The translations under genes and the position numbers were made by a program. Shown here one piece after another: positions 9,583-19,116 of a DNA stretch of 64,000 nucleotides (position 1 is its first letter; every line of letters starts with the position of its first letter). Below the pieces are notes generated by a model that was not told the origin of the DNA, did no database searches, and saw only the letters and a list, made by a program, of their open reading frames with translations. The stretch comes from Hydrococcus rivularis NIES-593 (lineage in GTDB: Bacteria > Cyanobacteriota > Cyanobacteriia > Cyanobacteriales > Microcystaceae). The DNA lies in assembly GCF_001904635.1 (NCBI RefSeq), contig NZ_MRCB01000011.1:78199-142198 (forward strand), given 5' to 3'.

Positions 9583-10758
9583 ATGCTGGCATACATCCTA
9601 GCGATCGTCGTCGGACTCGGCAGCCTAGCCCTTTTCCTAACCGCTTTCTTTCGCCCCAAGCTTCATCGCCAAGATGACTTTCTCTGGAGCGGTGTTGGCT
9701 TATTCTATGCCCTAGTCCTCTGGCTTGGTGCCCAACAACTTCGAGGAGGCTTGTTGTTAGGTCAAGTAGCAGGTGCGGCTCTCATCCTGACCTTCGGCTG
9801 GCAAACTCTAAAATTGAGATGGGCGATCGCCAATCCAGAAGCGATCGCCGAAATAGAAAGCTTTTCTTTATTAGTGTGGTTGCAAAACCGTGTGGGCAGC
9901 GCCTTTAAGAAGAAACAACCTTCACCCCCGCCTGTAACTGTTGCCCCTCCAGCTTCTAAAACAACATTAGAAGTTGTTGAAACCCCTCCAGAAGTAGAAG
10001 CTGAGGAACCAGTGCCACCCCAAACAGAAGTCATCACCTCAGAGACAGTAGAAGAAACTACCCAACCCTCGGAGCCATCTGAATCCGCCACACCCGAACC
10101 AACTAGCGAAACGGTCGTTCGAGAAGCAATTTCGACCTCCCCAGAAGGCGAGACGGCGCAAGAGGAAATTACTCAAGCCACGACTCCCGAAGTTAAACCA
10201 GCAACGCAAAGCAAAGAAAGCTTTTCTTTTAAAAAGCTATTCGGTTTTGGCAAGCAAAAGCCCAAACCTAAAATCCCTTCTGCCAAACCAGAAAGCATTA
10301 CAGCAGCCCTAGACTCGTCGGAAGCCGAAACAGAAAGCAGCAATGAAACTGATGGGGACGCAAGCGTTCCCCAAGCTTCAGAGCCAGCGGCTATCATCGA
10401 ATCTACAGACGCGATCGCCGCATCCGAGCCAGAAACAGAGACATCTAACCAAGCAGAAATTGAAGTAGAAGCCCGCGATGGAGACGCAGAAACGCTTATT
10501 GAAGCTTATCGAGCCGAAGCCGAGAGTACCCAAACGGAAGCGAGCGAGGAAACTGTCAAGGAAATAAAAGTAACCGAGGTTTCCTCGAAACCCGTAGCAG
10601 AAATCATTGATGCTAGGGCAAACCGCGAGGAAATGACACCAGAGTTAGAACGAGAACATTCCACCTCCGAGATTTCGAAAACGGTAGATGAGGAAAACGT
10701 ACCGGAAACTCCTAATTCTTCTAGCTCTCCGAGTTCGCTAGAAGAAAATAAACAATAA
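9583..10758 (+). CDS. Ycf66-family protein with long acidic tail
   Basis: 391 residues. The first 85 are the Ycf66 membrane domain: a start MLAYILAIVVGLGS, the conserved H-R-Q-D-D-F-L-W-S-G-V-G-L-F-Y-A-L-V-L-W stretch, and three hydrophobic helices. The remaining 300 residues are a low-complexity tail rich in Glu, Thr, Ser and Pro. It is interrupted by two similar basic patches, A-F-K-K-K near 105 and F-K-K-L-F-G-F-G-K near 215. The ATG has AAGGAG 10 bases upstream. Ycf66 occurs in cyanobacteria and some plastids; its role is not established. Such tails are usually disordered and variable between species. Confidence 0.85.
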   Translation: MLAYILAIVVGLGSLALFLTAFFRPKLHRQDDFLWSGVGLFYALVLWLGAQQLRGGLLLGQVAGAALILTFGWQTLKLRWAIANPEAIAEIESFSLLVWLQNRVGSAFKKKQPSPPPVTVAPPASKTTLEVVETPPEVEAEEPVPPQTEVITSETVEETTQPSEPSESATPEPTSETVVREAISTSPEGETAQEEITQATTPEVKPATQSKESFSFKKLFGFGKQKPKPKIPSAKPESITAALDSSEAETESSNETDGDASVPQASEPAAIIESTDAIAASEPETETSNQAEIEVEARDGDAETLIEAYRAEAESTQTEASEETVKEIKVTEVSSKPVAEIIDARANREEMTPELEREHSTSEISKTVDEENVPETPNSSSSPSSLEENKQ

Positions 10759-10840
10759 ATATACAATCAATCCGGAAATTTAGCAAAGCCCTCTGAAGTA
10801 TAAGAGTGTTAGCGCATAAATTCAGATTCTGATAAAGATT

Positions 10841-11332
10841 ATGAATAACAATCTCGCCAGTACTCAATCTAAGGTACTGATCGTTGGCTATGGGAATGAC
10901 TTGCGCAGCGATGATGGCGTCGGACAGGAAATCGCTAAAGTTGTTGCCCGGCAGAATCGAGTCGGAGTGCGATCGCTTTGGAGGCATCAATTAACCCCCG
11001 AACTTGCCGCCGATATTGCCGAGACAGAACTTGTTATTTTTGTCGATGCCTATCTGGCTTCACAGATGCAAGATGTACAAGATGTAAAAATTTGCTCGGT
11101 AGAACCGCTTGACTCTGGCACCCCAAGCAGCCACAGTAGCGATCCGCGCGGGGTGCTGTTGCTTGCTCGAACTGTCTTCGGTCATTGTCCGCCAGCTTGG
11201 TTAATCGCCGTACCGGGAACGAACTTTGAACTGGGAGAGAGCTTTTCGCCGACTGCCCAAAAAGGTATAAAGCGAGCCTTAGAACAGCTCGATCGTCTCC
11301 TTGAAACTCATCGATTCACGATAGCTTCATAG
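10841..11332 (+). CDS. Hydrogenase maturation protease family protein
   Basis: 163 residues of the HyaD/HybD/HoxW endopeptidase family, which clip the C-terminus of the large subunit of NiFe hydrogenase after metal insertion. The N-terminal signature G-Y-G-N-D-L-R-S-D-D-G-V-G (about 16-28) contains the metal-binding acid, and the V-D-A-Y and H-Q-L-T-P-E-L motifs follow. No hydrogenase structural or hyp gene is in the window, so the substrate may be encoded elsewhere. HoxW is the likely role if a bidirectional hydrogenase exists; the subfamily is not assigned here. Confidence 0.85.
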   Translation: MNNNLASTQSKVLIVGYGNDLRSDDGVGQEIAKVVARQNRVGVRSLWRHQLTPELAADIAETELVIFVDAYLASQMQDVQDVKICSVEPLDSGTPSSHSSDPRGVLLLARTVFGHCPPAWLIAVPGTNFELGESFSPTAQKGIKRALEQLDRLLETHRFTIAS

Positions 11333-11877
11333 AACAAATAGAAAAATCATTGATAAGAATTTCGCTGCCATGTAAATAACTTAATTTAAATTGCATATCT
11401 TAAAATGAGAGAAAAACAGCAATTGGCTCTTTATTGATTTTCTAATTAGCTTATTTTATGCTTTTTTGAATCGACAAATTAGATAATTAGCGGTCTAACT
11501 TCCTAGCTAACTTCGATTGCCTCATAGATTGCTGAGTATATTTACTTAGTAAGCGATCTTGTTAACTTTTTTCCTAAAAAGATTTTTTAAAGAATTATAG
11601 TAAGTTAACAATCGTTTGTGTTATAAATTACTTTATTTTGTGAGTTTTAAGTTTAACTTACATTAATATCAATGATTCTTTTAAGTGATAGTTAACCTTA
11701 AGATGAAAACCAAAAAGAATTCACAGAATCTTTACAAAAGCCAGTGTATTCTTGACAAAAGTCTTATACATCTTTAAAGCTATTGCTTATAGCATAGAAA
11801 AAGAAGATAATTAATCGCTAATAGTTCCCTAGCCAAATTAGCTTCAACGTTATGTTCACCCTAAGTCATTAGGAAAA
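11333..11877. other. AT-rich intergenic region
   Basis: 545 bases, very AT-rich, with no supported gene on either strand. A TTGACA at 11752-11757 followed about 16 bases later by TAAAGC could be a weak promoter for the downstream gene, but this is only suggestive. Confidence 0.45.
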
Positions 11878-12282
11878 ATGTCTAACAAAAGAAAAAAAAG
11901 AAGTCAAATTCAAAAGTTCTATTGTCCTTGCTGTCAAAAACGTCTGTGGCGTCTAGGGGGTCCAAAATACCATTTGTTTTATCAGGACATATCAGAGCTT
12001 AAAAAAAACCTGGGGATCACTCGAAAAAAAGCCAGTTTTTTAGCAACCCAAAATTCTGCCTATGTTGACCGCAATGCTTGGTTAGAAGAGTTCTTTTGCG
12101 AGGAACACGGCACGATTTGGATGCGACTTTCCAAGCAAGCAGATGGTACGCTAGCAGCAATTCCCGCTAAAAGAAGCGATTGGAAATCTACAACTCGCAC
12201 GATCGATCCAGAAATTCCCAATCCATCGGTTAGTGAATTCAGCTACCACATGAGTCGTCGGGCAAGCACTCAGTTGGTCTGA
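11878..12282 (+). CDS. Small basic protein with zinc-ribbon-like N-terminus, unknown function
   Basis: 134 residues. After a basic start (SNKRKKRSQ) there is a C-P-C-C motif at about 17-20, and a later C-E-E-H about 55 residues on could complete a metal site. The central F-Y-Q-D-I-S-E-L-K-K-N-L-G segment is helical. AGGA precedes the ATG by about 5 bases. I recognise no named family; it looks like a conserved cyanobacterial hypothetical protein. Its 3' end overlaps the convergent gene by 44 bases. Confidence 0.65.
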   Translation: MSNKRKKRSQIQKFYCPCCQKRLWRLGGPKYHLFYQDISELKKNLGITRKKASFLATQNSAYVDRNAWLEEFFCEEHGTIWMRLSKQADGTLAAIPAKRSDWKSTTRTIDPEIPNPSVSEFSYHMSRRASTQLV

Positions 12283-13132
12283 GGGAAGAAATGCCAAGAC
12301 TTTGTTCTTCGCAAACCACTCGAAGACCAACAACGCTTGACCTAGAGTCGGGTTCGCAACAATCGCGATAAGCCGAACGACAATGTTTAGAATGAGACAG
12401 CCAAAACCCGCCGCGAATGACCCGCGATTCCTCCTGTCCCCCGGCAATCAACCAAGCACTGCCATCAGCAGGCGCTCCTTCATAATCGTCGTGCCAGAGA
12501 TCGAGACACCATTCGTAGACATTGCCGTGCATGTCATACAAGCCGAAAGCGTTAGCTACTCCAAAGGCTCCTACTGGTGTGGTTCCCTCAACTTTCTTAC
12601 TTCTCAGTTGCGAGCTGCGAGTATTAACCAGATGCTGCGGCAGTCTCTTACCAAAATGGAAAGGGGTTATCGTTCCAGCTCGACAGGCATATTCCCATTC
12701 AGCCTCAGTAGGAAGTCGATAATTTCTGCTATTAAGTTGCGACAGTCGCCGACAAAACTCGACGGCTTCGTACCAAGAGACTCTCTCGATCGGGCGATCG
12801 GCTCCTTTGAATTTGGAGGGATTAGGAATGAGGGGTAGCTCAACGGGATCTAAGGTAGCGATTGCCTGCCACTGAGCTTGGGTAATGGGGTATTTGCTCA
12901 TAAAAAATGGTTTGATCGCAACCCAATGTTGAGGTCTTTCGTTGTCGTATCTTTCGATTTCATCGTCCGGCGAACCCATCGCGTAGATTCCAGCAGGAAT
13001 AGCTACCATCTCTAGAATGACGCCATTGCCAAGCTCTTCGCTAAAATAGCGACCTTGAACGCGGCTTAGCTTAAGTTCTTGCGCTTGTGGTTTTACAGTT
13101 GCCACGTCAAATTCAAAAACATGGGTATTCAT
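12239..13132 (-). CDS. Formylglycine-generating enzyme (SUMF1) family protein
   Basis: 297 residues of the FGE-sulfatase fold. Visible landmarks: M-V-A-I-P-A-G-I-Y-A-M-G-S at about 42-54, R-P-I-E-R-V-S-W-Y-E-A-V-E-F-C, L-P-T-E-A-E-W-E-Y-A-C-R-A-G, G-L-Y-D-M-H-G-N-V-Y-E-W-C, R-G-G-F-W and a final G-L-R-V-V. Family members either oxidise a sulfatase Cys to formylglycine or, in many bacteria, act as binding or oxidase modules on other partners. No sulfatase gene is nearby, so the target is unknown. AGAGG lies about 10 bases before the ATG. It is divergent from the polysaccharide locus. Confidence 0.88.
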   Translation of the reverse strand: MNTHVFEFDVATVKPQAQELKLSRVQGRYFSEELGNGVILEMVAIPAGIYAMGSPDDEIERYDNERPQHWVAIKPFFMSKYPITQAQWQAIATLDPVELPLIPNPSKFKGADRPIERVSWYEAVEFCRRLSQLNSRNYRLPTEAEWEYACRAGTITPFHFGKRLPQHLVNTRSSQLRSKKVEGTTPVGAFGVANAFGLYDMHGNVYEWCLDLWHDDYEGAPADGSAWLIAGGQEESRVIRGGFWLSHSKHCRSAYRDCCEPDSRSSVVGLRVVCEEQSLGISSLRPTECLPDDSCGS

Positions 13133-13410
13133 TACCGCTCAACCTCTTTTTATGAGTCAGCCAATTCCCATTAGCTATATCTATACGATTCACGTTTTCA
13201 GAGGAGTAATTTATGCAGCTTTTACTCAACTTTGGATATTAGTTTGTCAGGAAATAGTAAAAAAGTTGGGCAGATTCTCTAGATTCAAATGCCCTATCGA
13301 TCCTAACGATCCCTGCTTTTAGCGGTTTTATCTTTAAAAATCGATTGATTGCTTTACTTAACTCGTTAAAAACAATATTCTTGCCTTATAAATTAAATAA
13401 AAATCTGCCT

Positions 13411-15258
13411 ATGTCTAATGCTTTAGATCGGCCCAAACGGATGATTCTACTCACTACGGGGTTAATCGTATCAACCGTAGCCATAATAATCGATCCTCAA
13501 GTCGCAACAGCTCGATCGTCGTCTATCGAAGTAGCACTAACGTCCGCCGAAACCAGTGCAGGCGCTTCCGAAACGGCTTATATTTTAGGAGCAGGCGATC
13601 GCGTTCGCGTCGATGTCTTTCAGTTACCCCAATACAGCGGCGAGCATCAGGTTTTGATCGACGGTTCGCTCAACTTACCCAGAATTGGCAGCGTGCCAGT
13701 TGGGGGAATGACCTTAGAACAAGCAGCCAAAGCCATTGCCACTAAATACGCAAGTGCTAGGGTTCTCCGAGATCCCCAAGTGACCGTTAATTTGCTAACA
13801 CCGCGTCCGGTGAGAATTGGGATTGCTGGAGAAGTTAACCGTCCCGGATCCTACACCATGTCGCGCGAAGCTCGCGAAGGAGGGACGGGTGGGCAATTGC
13901 CCACTATTGCCCAAGCCTTGCAGCTTGCCGGAGGAATCACTCAAGCCGCAGACTTACGTAACGTTCGAGTGAGTCGTCTCCAAGGTCGGGGTTCCAAGCA
14001 GACGATTACTGTCGATCTGTGGCAGGTAATCCAGACAGGTAATCTCGGTAACGACTTAACGCTGCGAGATGGCGATACTATCTTTATCCCGACTGCCAAC
14101 CAGATTAACCTGGCAGAAGCTCCCCAGCTAGCTGCTGCTAGCTTTTCTGTCGATAGAAACCGCCCGATCAATATCGCCGTTTTGGGCGAGGTTCGACAGC
14201 CAGGTACTCATACCATTCAAGGTCAAGGTCAGCCAGGTCAGCAGGGCGCTGGACTGCCAACCGTCACGCAGGCACTCAAAGCAGCTGGTGGAATCAATCC
14301 CCTCGCTGACATTCGTAAGGTTCAGATTCGTCGGCGCACCCATGCCGGTTCCGAACAAATCGTCGAAGTAGACCTCATGCAACTCTTGCAAGCTGCCGAT
14401 TTTCGGCAAGATTTGCTCCTTCAAGACGGAGACACCGTCTACGTTCCCACATCGGAAGAGATAAACCTAGCACAAGCCTCTCAATTGCGCTCTGCTAGTT
14501 TTGCTCCCGATAAAACTCAACCTCTCAACATTACCGTAATCGGTGAAGTTTTTCGTCCGGGTCCCTATACAGTGACAGGCAGTGCCAGAACCGGTCAAGC
14601 AGGCGTACCTGGGGGAACGGGTGGGGGTGAAAGCGTCGCTCCTACCGTAACTCGCGCCATTCAGGTAGCTGGCGGGATCAAACCCCTCGCCAACGTTCGT
14701 CAGGTCGAAGTTCGTCGCCTAACAAGCACAGGAGAGCAGCGGACTATCACAGTCGATCTTTGGAAGCTTCTGCAACAAGGAGATTCGAGTCAGGACGCAG
14801 TATTACAGGAAGGAGATACGATTGTCGTACCGCTGGCAACGGCACAAGATCCTGGAGAAGCTGCTCAGGTAGCTGCGGCTAGTTTTTCTCCAGACACGAT
14901 CAAGGTTAATGTAGTTGGAGAAGTCCAGAAACCCGGAATCGTAGAAGTTCCCCCAAATAGCCCGTTAAATCAAGCCATATTTGCTGCGGGAGGATTTACC
15001 AATCGAGCAGAGAATGATACGGTAGAACTAATCCGCCTTAACCCAAACGGTACGGTGTCTCGACAAGAAATTTCTATCGATTTTGCCCAAAAGCTTAACA
15101 ACGAAAATAATCCCGTCCTCTACAACAACGACGTGATCGTAGTTGGTCGCTCTTCTCTGGCAGGTATTTCAGATACGCTCGATGCAGTATTAAACCCTGT
15201 AGGAAGATTCTTTTCGATCTTTACTTTGCCATTTACTTTATTTAATCTTTTTGATTAA
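13411..15258 (+). CDS. Polysaccharide export protein with SLBB repeats (Wza-like)
   Basis: About 615 residues from the ATG at 13411; a TTG at 13345 is in frame, but the hydrophobic export signal (M-I-L-L-T-T-G-L-I-V-S-T-V) lies just after the ATG. A Poly_export domain (Y-I-L-G-A-G-D-R-V-R-V-D-V-F) leads into four SLBB units, each opening with a G-E-V-x-x-P-G motif. The middle units come as tandem repeats of about 110 residues joined by I-N-L-A-x-A-x-Q-L-x-x-A-S-F linkers. Wza-type proteins form the outer-membrane/periplasmic channel for capsule export. It starts the export operon, and the co-polymerase follows after 12 bases. Confidence 0.9.
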   Translation: MSNALDRPKRMILLTTGLIVSTVAIIIDPQVATARSSSIEVALTSAETSAGASETAYILGAGDRVRVDVFQLPQYSGEHQVLIDGSLNLPRIGSVPVGGMTLEQAAKAIATKYASARVLRDPQVTVNLLTPRPVRIGIAGEVNRPGSYTMSREAREGGTGGQLPTIAQALQLAGGITQAADLRNVRVSRLQGRGSKQTITVDLWQVIQTGNLGNDLTLRDGDTIFIPTANQINLAEAPQLAAASFSVDRNRPINIAVLGEVRQPGTHTIQGQGQPGQQGAGLPTVTQALKAAGGINPLADIRKVQIRRRTHAGSEQIVEVDLMQLLQAADFRQDLLLQDGDTVYVPTSEEINLAQASQLRSASFAPDKTQPLNITVIGEVFRPGPYTVTGSARTGQAGVPGGTGGGESVAPTVTRAIQVAGGIKPLANVRQVEVRRLTSTGEQRTITVDLWKLLQQGDSSQDAVLQEGDTIVVPLATAQDPGEAAQVAAASFSPDTIKVNVVGEVQKPGIVEVPPNSPLNQAIFAAGGFTNRAENDTVELIRLNPNGTVSRQEISIDFAQKLNNENNPVLYNNDVIVVGRSSLAGISDTLDAVLNPVGRFFSIFTLPFTLFNLFD

Positions 15259-15270
15259 ACAGGAACGATC

Positions 15271-17442
15271 ATGAACTCTGAACGCAATTCTCACCCGTGG
15301 CTGCTAGCCAGTGCTGCTCGGTTTAACGAGAGTGATGAAGGGGGATTAAATCTAGGGCAAATCATCGCCGTTATCCGTCGTAAGGCCGTTTTAATCGCTG
15401 GTATCACTCTCGGAGTCGCAGCTTTAGCTGGACTTAAGGCTATTACCGACGATCCGATCTATCAAGGTCAGTTCGAGATTTTAATCGAGCCAGAGACGAT
15501 TGAATCTAAAGTCATCTCTTCGGCTAACCGCGATACCATAAGCGATAAAGGTATCGACACCGTCCAGGAAGACGAAGTCAAGCTCAAGATATTAAAGAGT
15601 CCCGAAGTGATGGCTCCCATTGTCAAACAGCTTCAAGCTCTTTATCCAAAGATTACCTACGAATCCCTTTTTAACGACGTAAACATTACGACCAAGGGAG
15701 AAAAAACCCTAATTTTGACAGTCTCCTACCAAAATAAAGATCCCAAACAAGTCAAAACCGTTTTAGATACCGTTTCTAAGGCTTATTTGGACTATAGCCT
15801 TAATACTCGTCAGACTGGAATCCGACGAGGGATCGACTTTGTTGAAGGACAACTGCCCCAATTGCAAGAGAGCGTCGCCGTTCAGCAACAGCGACTGCAA
15901 AAAATCCGGCAGCAGAATAATATTATCGATCCAGAAGTCAAAGGTCAACAACTGTCTACTTTGATTGGCTCTTTCGAGCAACAGCAGTTGCAAACTCAGC
16001 TCGAACTCAATGAAGCCAAAGCGCTCTATGCTTCGATGCAACAAGAATTGACGCGACAGGAAGCTAGTTCGGTTGCCCTGGCAGCGTTGGCTGAAAATAC
16101 TCGCTATCAGAACTTACTCAACCAGTTGCTCGAAATCGACAGTCAAATGGCGAAAAGCTCCGCCTTACTGCTGGAAGAAAGTGCAGAAATGAAGACTCTC
16201 AAGCAGCAGCGGCAAAATTTACTGCCCTTGCTCCGTCGCGAAGGGCTTAGGGTAGCTAGAGAGACCTCTAATCGCATCCAGCAGCTAGAAACCCGAAATA
16301 AACTCTTAACGCAGACGCTAGATCGTCTCAATCGAGACGTGAAGCAATTGTCGTTAGTTCTGCGTCAATACAATGACATTCAGCGAGAACTGGAAATCGC
16401 CACAGAAAACCTGAATCAATTTCTATCTAAACGCGAAGGCTTGAAAATCGACGCAGCTCAAAAGGAATTGCCTTGGCGGTTATTGACTCCTCCTCCAGAG
16501 GAACTCGTACCAGTCTCTATTAGTCTCCGGAAAAACTTATTGTTGGGGGCGATTTTAGGATTGCTATTGGGTTTGGGAGCAGCTTTAGCCTCAGACAAAC
16601 TGAGCAATCTACTTTATACTTCTCAAGAAGTTAAGGAAGTCGCCAAGCTGCCAATTCTAGGCGTGATTCCTTTTGAAAGAGTCTTAGAAAAATGGTCTCC
16701 CCTCGAAGAGCGCTCCGCTCCGATCGACGGACCCGCTCGCGTTCTGATGCCGAGCGACAGAAACGGAAAATCTCAAGCTTTTTCTGTAAGCCCTGCTTTT
16801 CTGGAAGCTTTCCGCTTTCTCTATACCAATATTCGTCTGCTCAAATCCAATCCTCCCATCCAATCGCTTGTCGTCAGTTCGGCTTCGTCTGAAGACGGAA
16901 AGTCTACCGTTGCTCTCTATCTGGCTCAGACGGCAGCAAGCATGGGTCAGCGAGTTTTATTGGTAGATGTCGATCTGCGCTATCCCAGCCTGCACGAGCG
17001 CTTGATGTTGTCCAACCAACAAGGGGTATCGGATATTCTGTCTTCAGAAACGCTCGACTTCAACCATGCCATCCAGCGATCGCCGCTTGAAGATAACCTC
17101 TACATTCTGACCTCTGGATCGATTCCAGCCGATCCGACCAGATTTCTCGCTTCTGTAAAAATGCAGGAGTTAATGGAGAGACTGCAAGCTGCCTTCGATC
17201 TCGTTATCTATAAAGCCTCATCTCTTTCAGAATTTGCCGATCCCTATCTACTAGCCAACCATACTAATGGCATTCTGCTCGTTGCCGGATTGGGCAAGCT
17301 AAAACGCCCAGTGCTCGAACACGCTCTAGATGAGTTAAGGATATCCGGCACGCCAATTTTAGGGGTCGTGGCTAATATGGCGAGAAATTCCATGTCGGCT
17401 TCTCGTCGAGAGGAATTGACAAAAGAGCGGGTAGCTTATTAG
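15271..17442 (+). CDS. Polysaccharide co-polymerase/BY-kinase-like protein (Wzz-Wzc)
   Basis: 723 residues. An N-terminal Wzz domain with a membrane helix (about 37-57), long periplasmic coiled coils (about 190-400), a G-rich second helix (about 425-445), then a cytoplasmic P-loop domain. Walker A G543-K-S-T546 and Walker A' (D566, D568 in L-V-D-V-D-L-R-Y-P) are intact. The Walker B position, normally an acid in I-I-D-x-P-P, reads I-Y-K648-A-S. The C-terminal Tyr cluster is reduced to one final Tyr. The Wzz part controls chain length and export; kinase activity is doubtful given the changed Walker B. It is preceded by AGGAA, in an operon with the export gene. Confidence 0.9.
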   Translation: MNSERNSHPWLLASAARFNESDEGGLNLGQIIAVIRRKAVLIAGITLGVAALAGLKAITDDPIYQGQFEILIEPETIESKVISSANRDTISDKGIDTVQEDEVKLKILKSPEVMAPIVKQLQALYPKITYESLFNDVNITTKGEKTLILTVSYQNKDPKQVKTVLDTVSKAYLDYSLNTRQTGIRRGIDFVEGQLPQLQESVAVQQQRLQKIRQQNNIIDPEVKGQQLSTLIGSFEQQQLQTQLELNEAKALYASMQQELTRQEASSVALAALAENTRYQNLLNQLLEIDSQMAKSSALLLEESAEMKTLKQQRQNLLPLLRREGLRVARETSNRIQQLETRNKLLTQTLDRLNRDVKQLSLVLRQYNDIQRELEIATENLNQFLSKREGLKIDAAQKELPWRLLTPPPEELVPVSISLRKNLLLGAILGLLLGLGAALASDKLSNLLYTSQEVKEVAKLPILGVIPFERVLEKWSPLEERSAPIDGPARVLMPSDRNGKSQAFSVSPAFLEAFRFLYTNIRLLKSNPPIQSLVVSSASSEDGKSTVALYLAQTAASMGQRVLLVDVDLRYPSLHERLMLSNQQGVSDILSSETLDFNHAIQRSPLEDNLYILTSGSIPADPTRFLASVKMQELMERLQAAFDLVIYKASSLSEFADPYLLANHTNGILLVAGLGKLKRPVLEHALDELRISGTPILGVVANMARNSMSASRREELTKERVAY

Positions 17443-17685
17443 TTTTTTCTCTAAAATTTTTGTCGAGTCTTGCGGGCTTCTTGCCCTGAAAAAACAATTG
17501 ATTTGAATGGCTGAAAAATTGTTTGTTGTCCGTCGAGCCAGAATTCTCGACGCTTGACGCGATCGCTCTCTCACTTATGGGTGAATCCGGACCGATCCAG
17601 GGGACACAATTAATGATAAGTTTTTCTCAAACCGACTGCCAACTTTTGGTAGCCCTATGAGATCCGGTTCGACCAGTGAGAGCTT

Positions 17686-18249
17686 ATGGTGAAAAATGTA
17701 GAAATGACTAATGTTGAGCAACTGCTAAGACAATATTGGGCAGGAGAAAGAGATTTCAAAAGAATCAATCTTCATGCTGCCGATTTGAAAGAAGTCTGCT
17801 TGATAGATGCCGATTTAGAGGAAGCCAACTTGGAGGGGGCAAATCTTTACCGAGCTAACCTAAAAGGAAGTTGCCTCTATAGAACCAATCTAGCTCGTTC
17901 CAATCTCAGAGAAGCTAACCTGAGCGGCGCTGAAATGTGGAAGATCGATCTCGGTCAAGCTAATCTGGAAGAAACCGACCTGAGCGGCGCCAATTTGAAC
18001 GGAGCCTATCTTTGGAAAGCAAAACTCTGTATCGCCAACCTGGAGCGAGCTTACCTTAAAGAGGTCAATTTGGTTCAATGCGACTTATGGAGAGCGAACT
18101 TGAGAGGGGCTTACCTGATTGGTGCAAACCTTACAGGAGCGAGTTTAAAAGGGGCTTGCTTGGAGAGAGCTAAGTACGATGAAAAAACGATTTTTCCAGA
18201 TGATTTCGATCCCATCAGTGCTGGAATGCAGCCCTGTGAAGGATATTAA
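17686..18249 (+). CDS. Pentapeptide-repeat protein
   Basis: 187 residues, almost entirely A(D/N)LxX pentapeptide repeats from about residue 28 to 165 (about 27 units), which fold as a right-handed quadrilateral beta-helix. The first 25 residues (V-E-Q-L-L-R-Q-Y-W-A-G-E-R-D-F) are a common N-terminal cap in cyanobacterial members. Some positions carry Trp or Cys. No membrane segment is present. The function of these abundant cyanobacterial proteins is mostly unknown. It lies between the co-polymerase and the flippase genes, but its own spacing (243 bases upstream) suggests independent expression. Confidence 0.9.
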   Translation: MVKNVEMTNVEQLLRQYWAGERDFKRINLHAADLKEVCLIDADLEEANLEGANLYRANLKGSCLYRTNLARSNLREANLSGAEMWKIDLGQANLEETDLSGANLNGAYLWKAKLCIANLERAYLKEVNLVQCDLWRANLRGAYLIGANLTGASLKGACLERAKYDEKTIFPDDFDPISAGMQPCEGY

Positions 18250-18930
18250 CAATTCACAATTGAGCGACTGAGGTTCCAGACCATCAGTTTTAGTCTTGGA
18301 AAGGAAAAAAATTCTTCCTCTACTCCAAATCCTTGCTTTGCGGGTGCAGGCTCGTATTGGTGAATTGGTCAAAATCTACTAACCCGATTCGATTGAATTT
18401 TTATCATTTGATAGAGGCAAAAAATAGTTGGTAAATATACTTGACATCTTATGTGTAGTAAAGCTACCTTTGATAGGTAATAGATGAATAAGTGATGCTT
18501 AATATCATACTGTTTTTTGCAGCAGCTAAGCTGCTGTGAATTACTTGAGAAGACACCTGCGAGTGCGCTTGAGTAATTCTGAAGAGGGGAATAATATTGT
18601 CTTTTTTCAGAGAAAGCTTTTTACTAAGAAAAAATTAAGTTAAATCTAACAAGTTGTCCCAAAAGTGTAGCAAGGTATTCCGCTGTGAAACGACGCAGTC
18701 TGCTTGCACTTCGTCATGTTAAACGTCGCAATAGCGAAGTGAAGCATCTCAGCATACCAACTCCAATCCTAGATTCTTCGTTACGTTCTCCTGCACTCAA
18801 AATGACAAAATGGACTTTTGGGATGTCCTCTAAAGATTTATAGACAAGCCTTTTTAGAATGAGTAAAACTACTAATCTCTAGTCTCATCTGAGCTAGAGC
18901 GTCTTTATTAATCGATAGGCATTTTGTTAC
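18250..18930. other. Intergenic region with hairpins and a MITE
   Basis: 681 bases without a supported gene. At 18520-18536 a 7-bp stem with a 3-base loop (CAGCAGC/GCTGCTG) is followed by a longer imperfect inverted pair, AATTACTTGAG near 18540 and CTTGAGTAATT near 18568. Positions 18649-18831 are a MITE copy, listed separately. The remainder shows nothing recognisable. Confidence 0.55.
18649..18831 (-). repeat. MITE-like repeat, family 1, copy A (inverted)
   Basis: A 183-bp element whose reverse complement matches the copies at 55,990-56,168 and 60,811-60,953. Ends read as inverted repeats: ACAAGTTGTCCCAAAAGT at the left here and the complement of AGAGGACATCCCAAAAGT at the right. Interior matches include the GCATACCAACTCCAATCC and TTCGTTACGTTCTCCTGCA stretches. 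Flanks contain TA at both borders. Non-coding. Confidence 0.8.
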
Positions 18931-19116
18931 TTGATAGGCAACGTCTTGACAGTGAAAAGAAAACTGATCGAAAAGCGCATCACCATAGGCTTTAGCAAAC
19001 CCGAAATCGAGAAGCTAGAAGCTTACTGTAAGGTAACAGGCAGAAGCTACACCGATGTAATTAGGGAATGTGTGAGAAATCTAACAATTTCTACGGTTAA
19101 ACAACCATCAAGTTAA
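18931..19116 (+). CDS. Small ribbon-helix-helix-like protein
   Basis: Up to 61 residues. The segment K-R-I-T-I-G-F-S-K-P-E-I-E-K-L-E-A-Y-C followed by G-R-S-Y-T-D-V-I-R-E-C-V-R-N-L fits a beta-strand plus two helices of the CopG/Arc ribbon-helix-helix fold, found in small DNA-binding repressors and antitoxins. The start is uncertain: TTG at 18931, TTG at 18946 or GTG at 18952; the fold needs only the last. No toxin gene follows. It could regulate the neighbouring polysaccharide genes, but nothing in the sequence shows this. Confidence 0.6.
   Translation: MIGNVLTVKRKLIEKRITIGFSKPEIEKLEAYCKVTGRSYTDVIRECVRNLTISTVKQPSS

Noticed and set aside
9459..9659. 66-codon minus-strand frame over the Ycf66 start
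   Set aside because: Overlaps a well-supported start on the other strand and has arginine-rich, low-information content.
12383..12838. 151-codon frame on the plus strand
   Set aside because: Antisense to the FGE-like gene, which has clear family motifs.
17443..17685. Terminator after the BY-kinase gene
   Set aside because: A GGGC-TTCTT-GCCC pair is present but the stem is only 4 bp and the following run is A, not T, on the coding strand.
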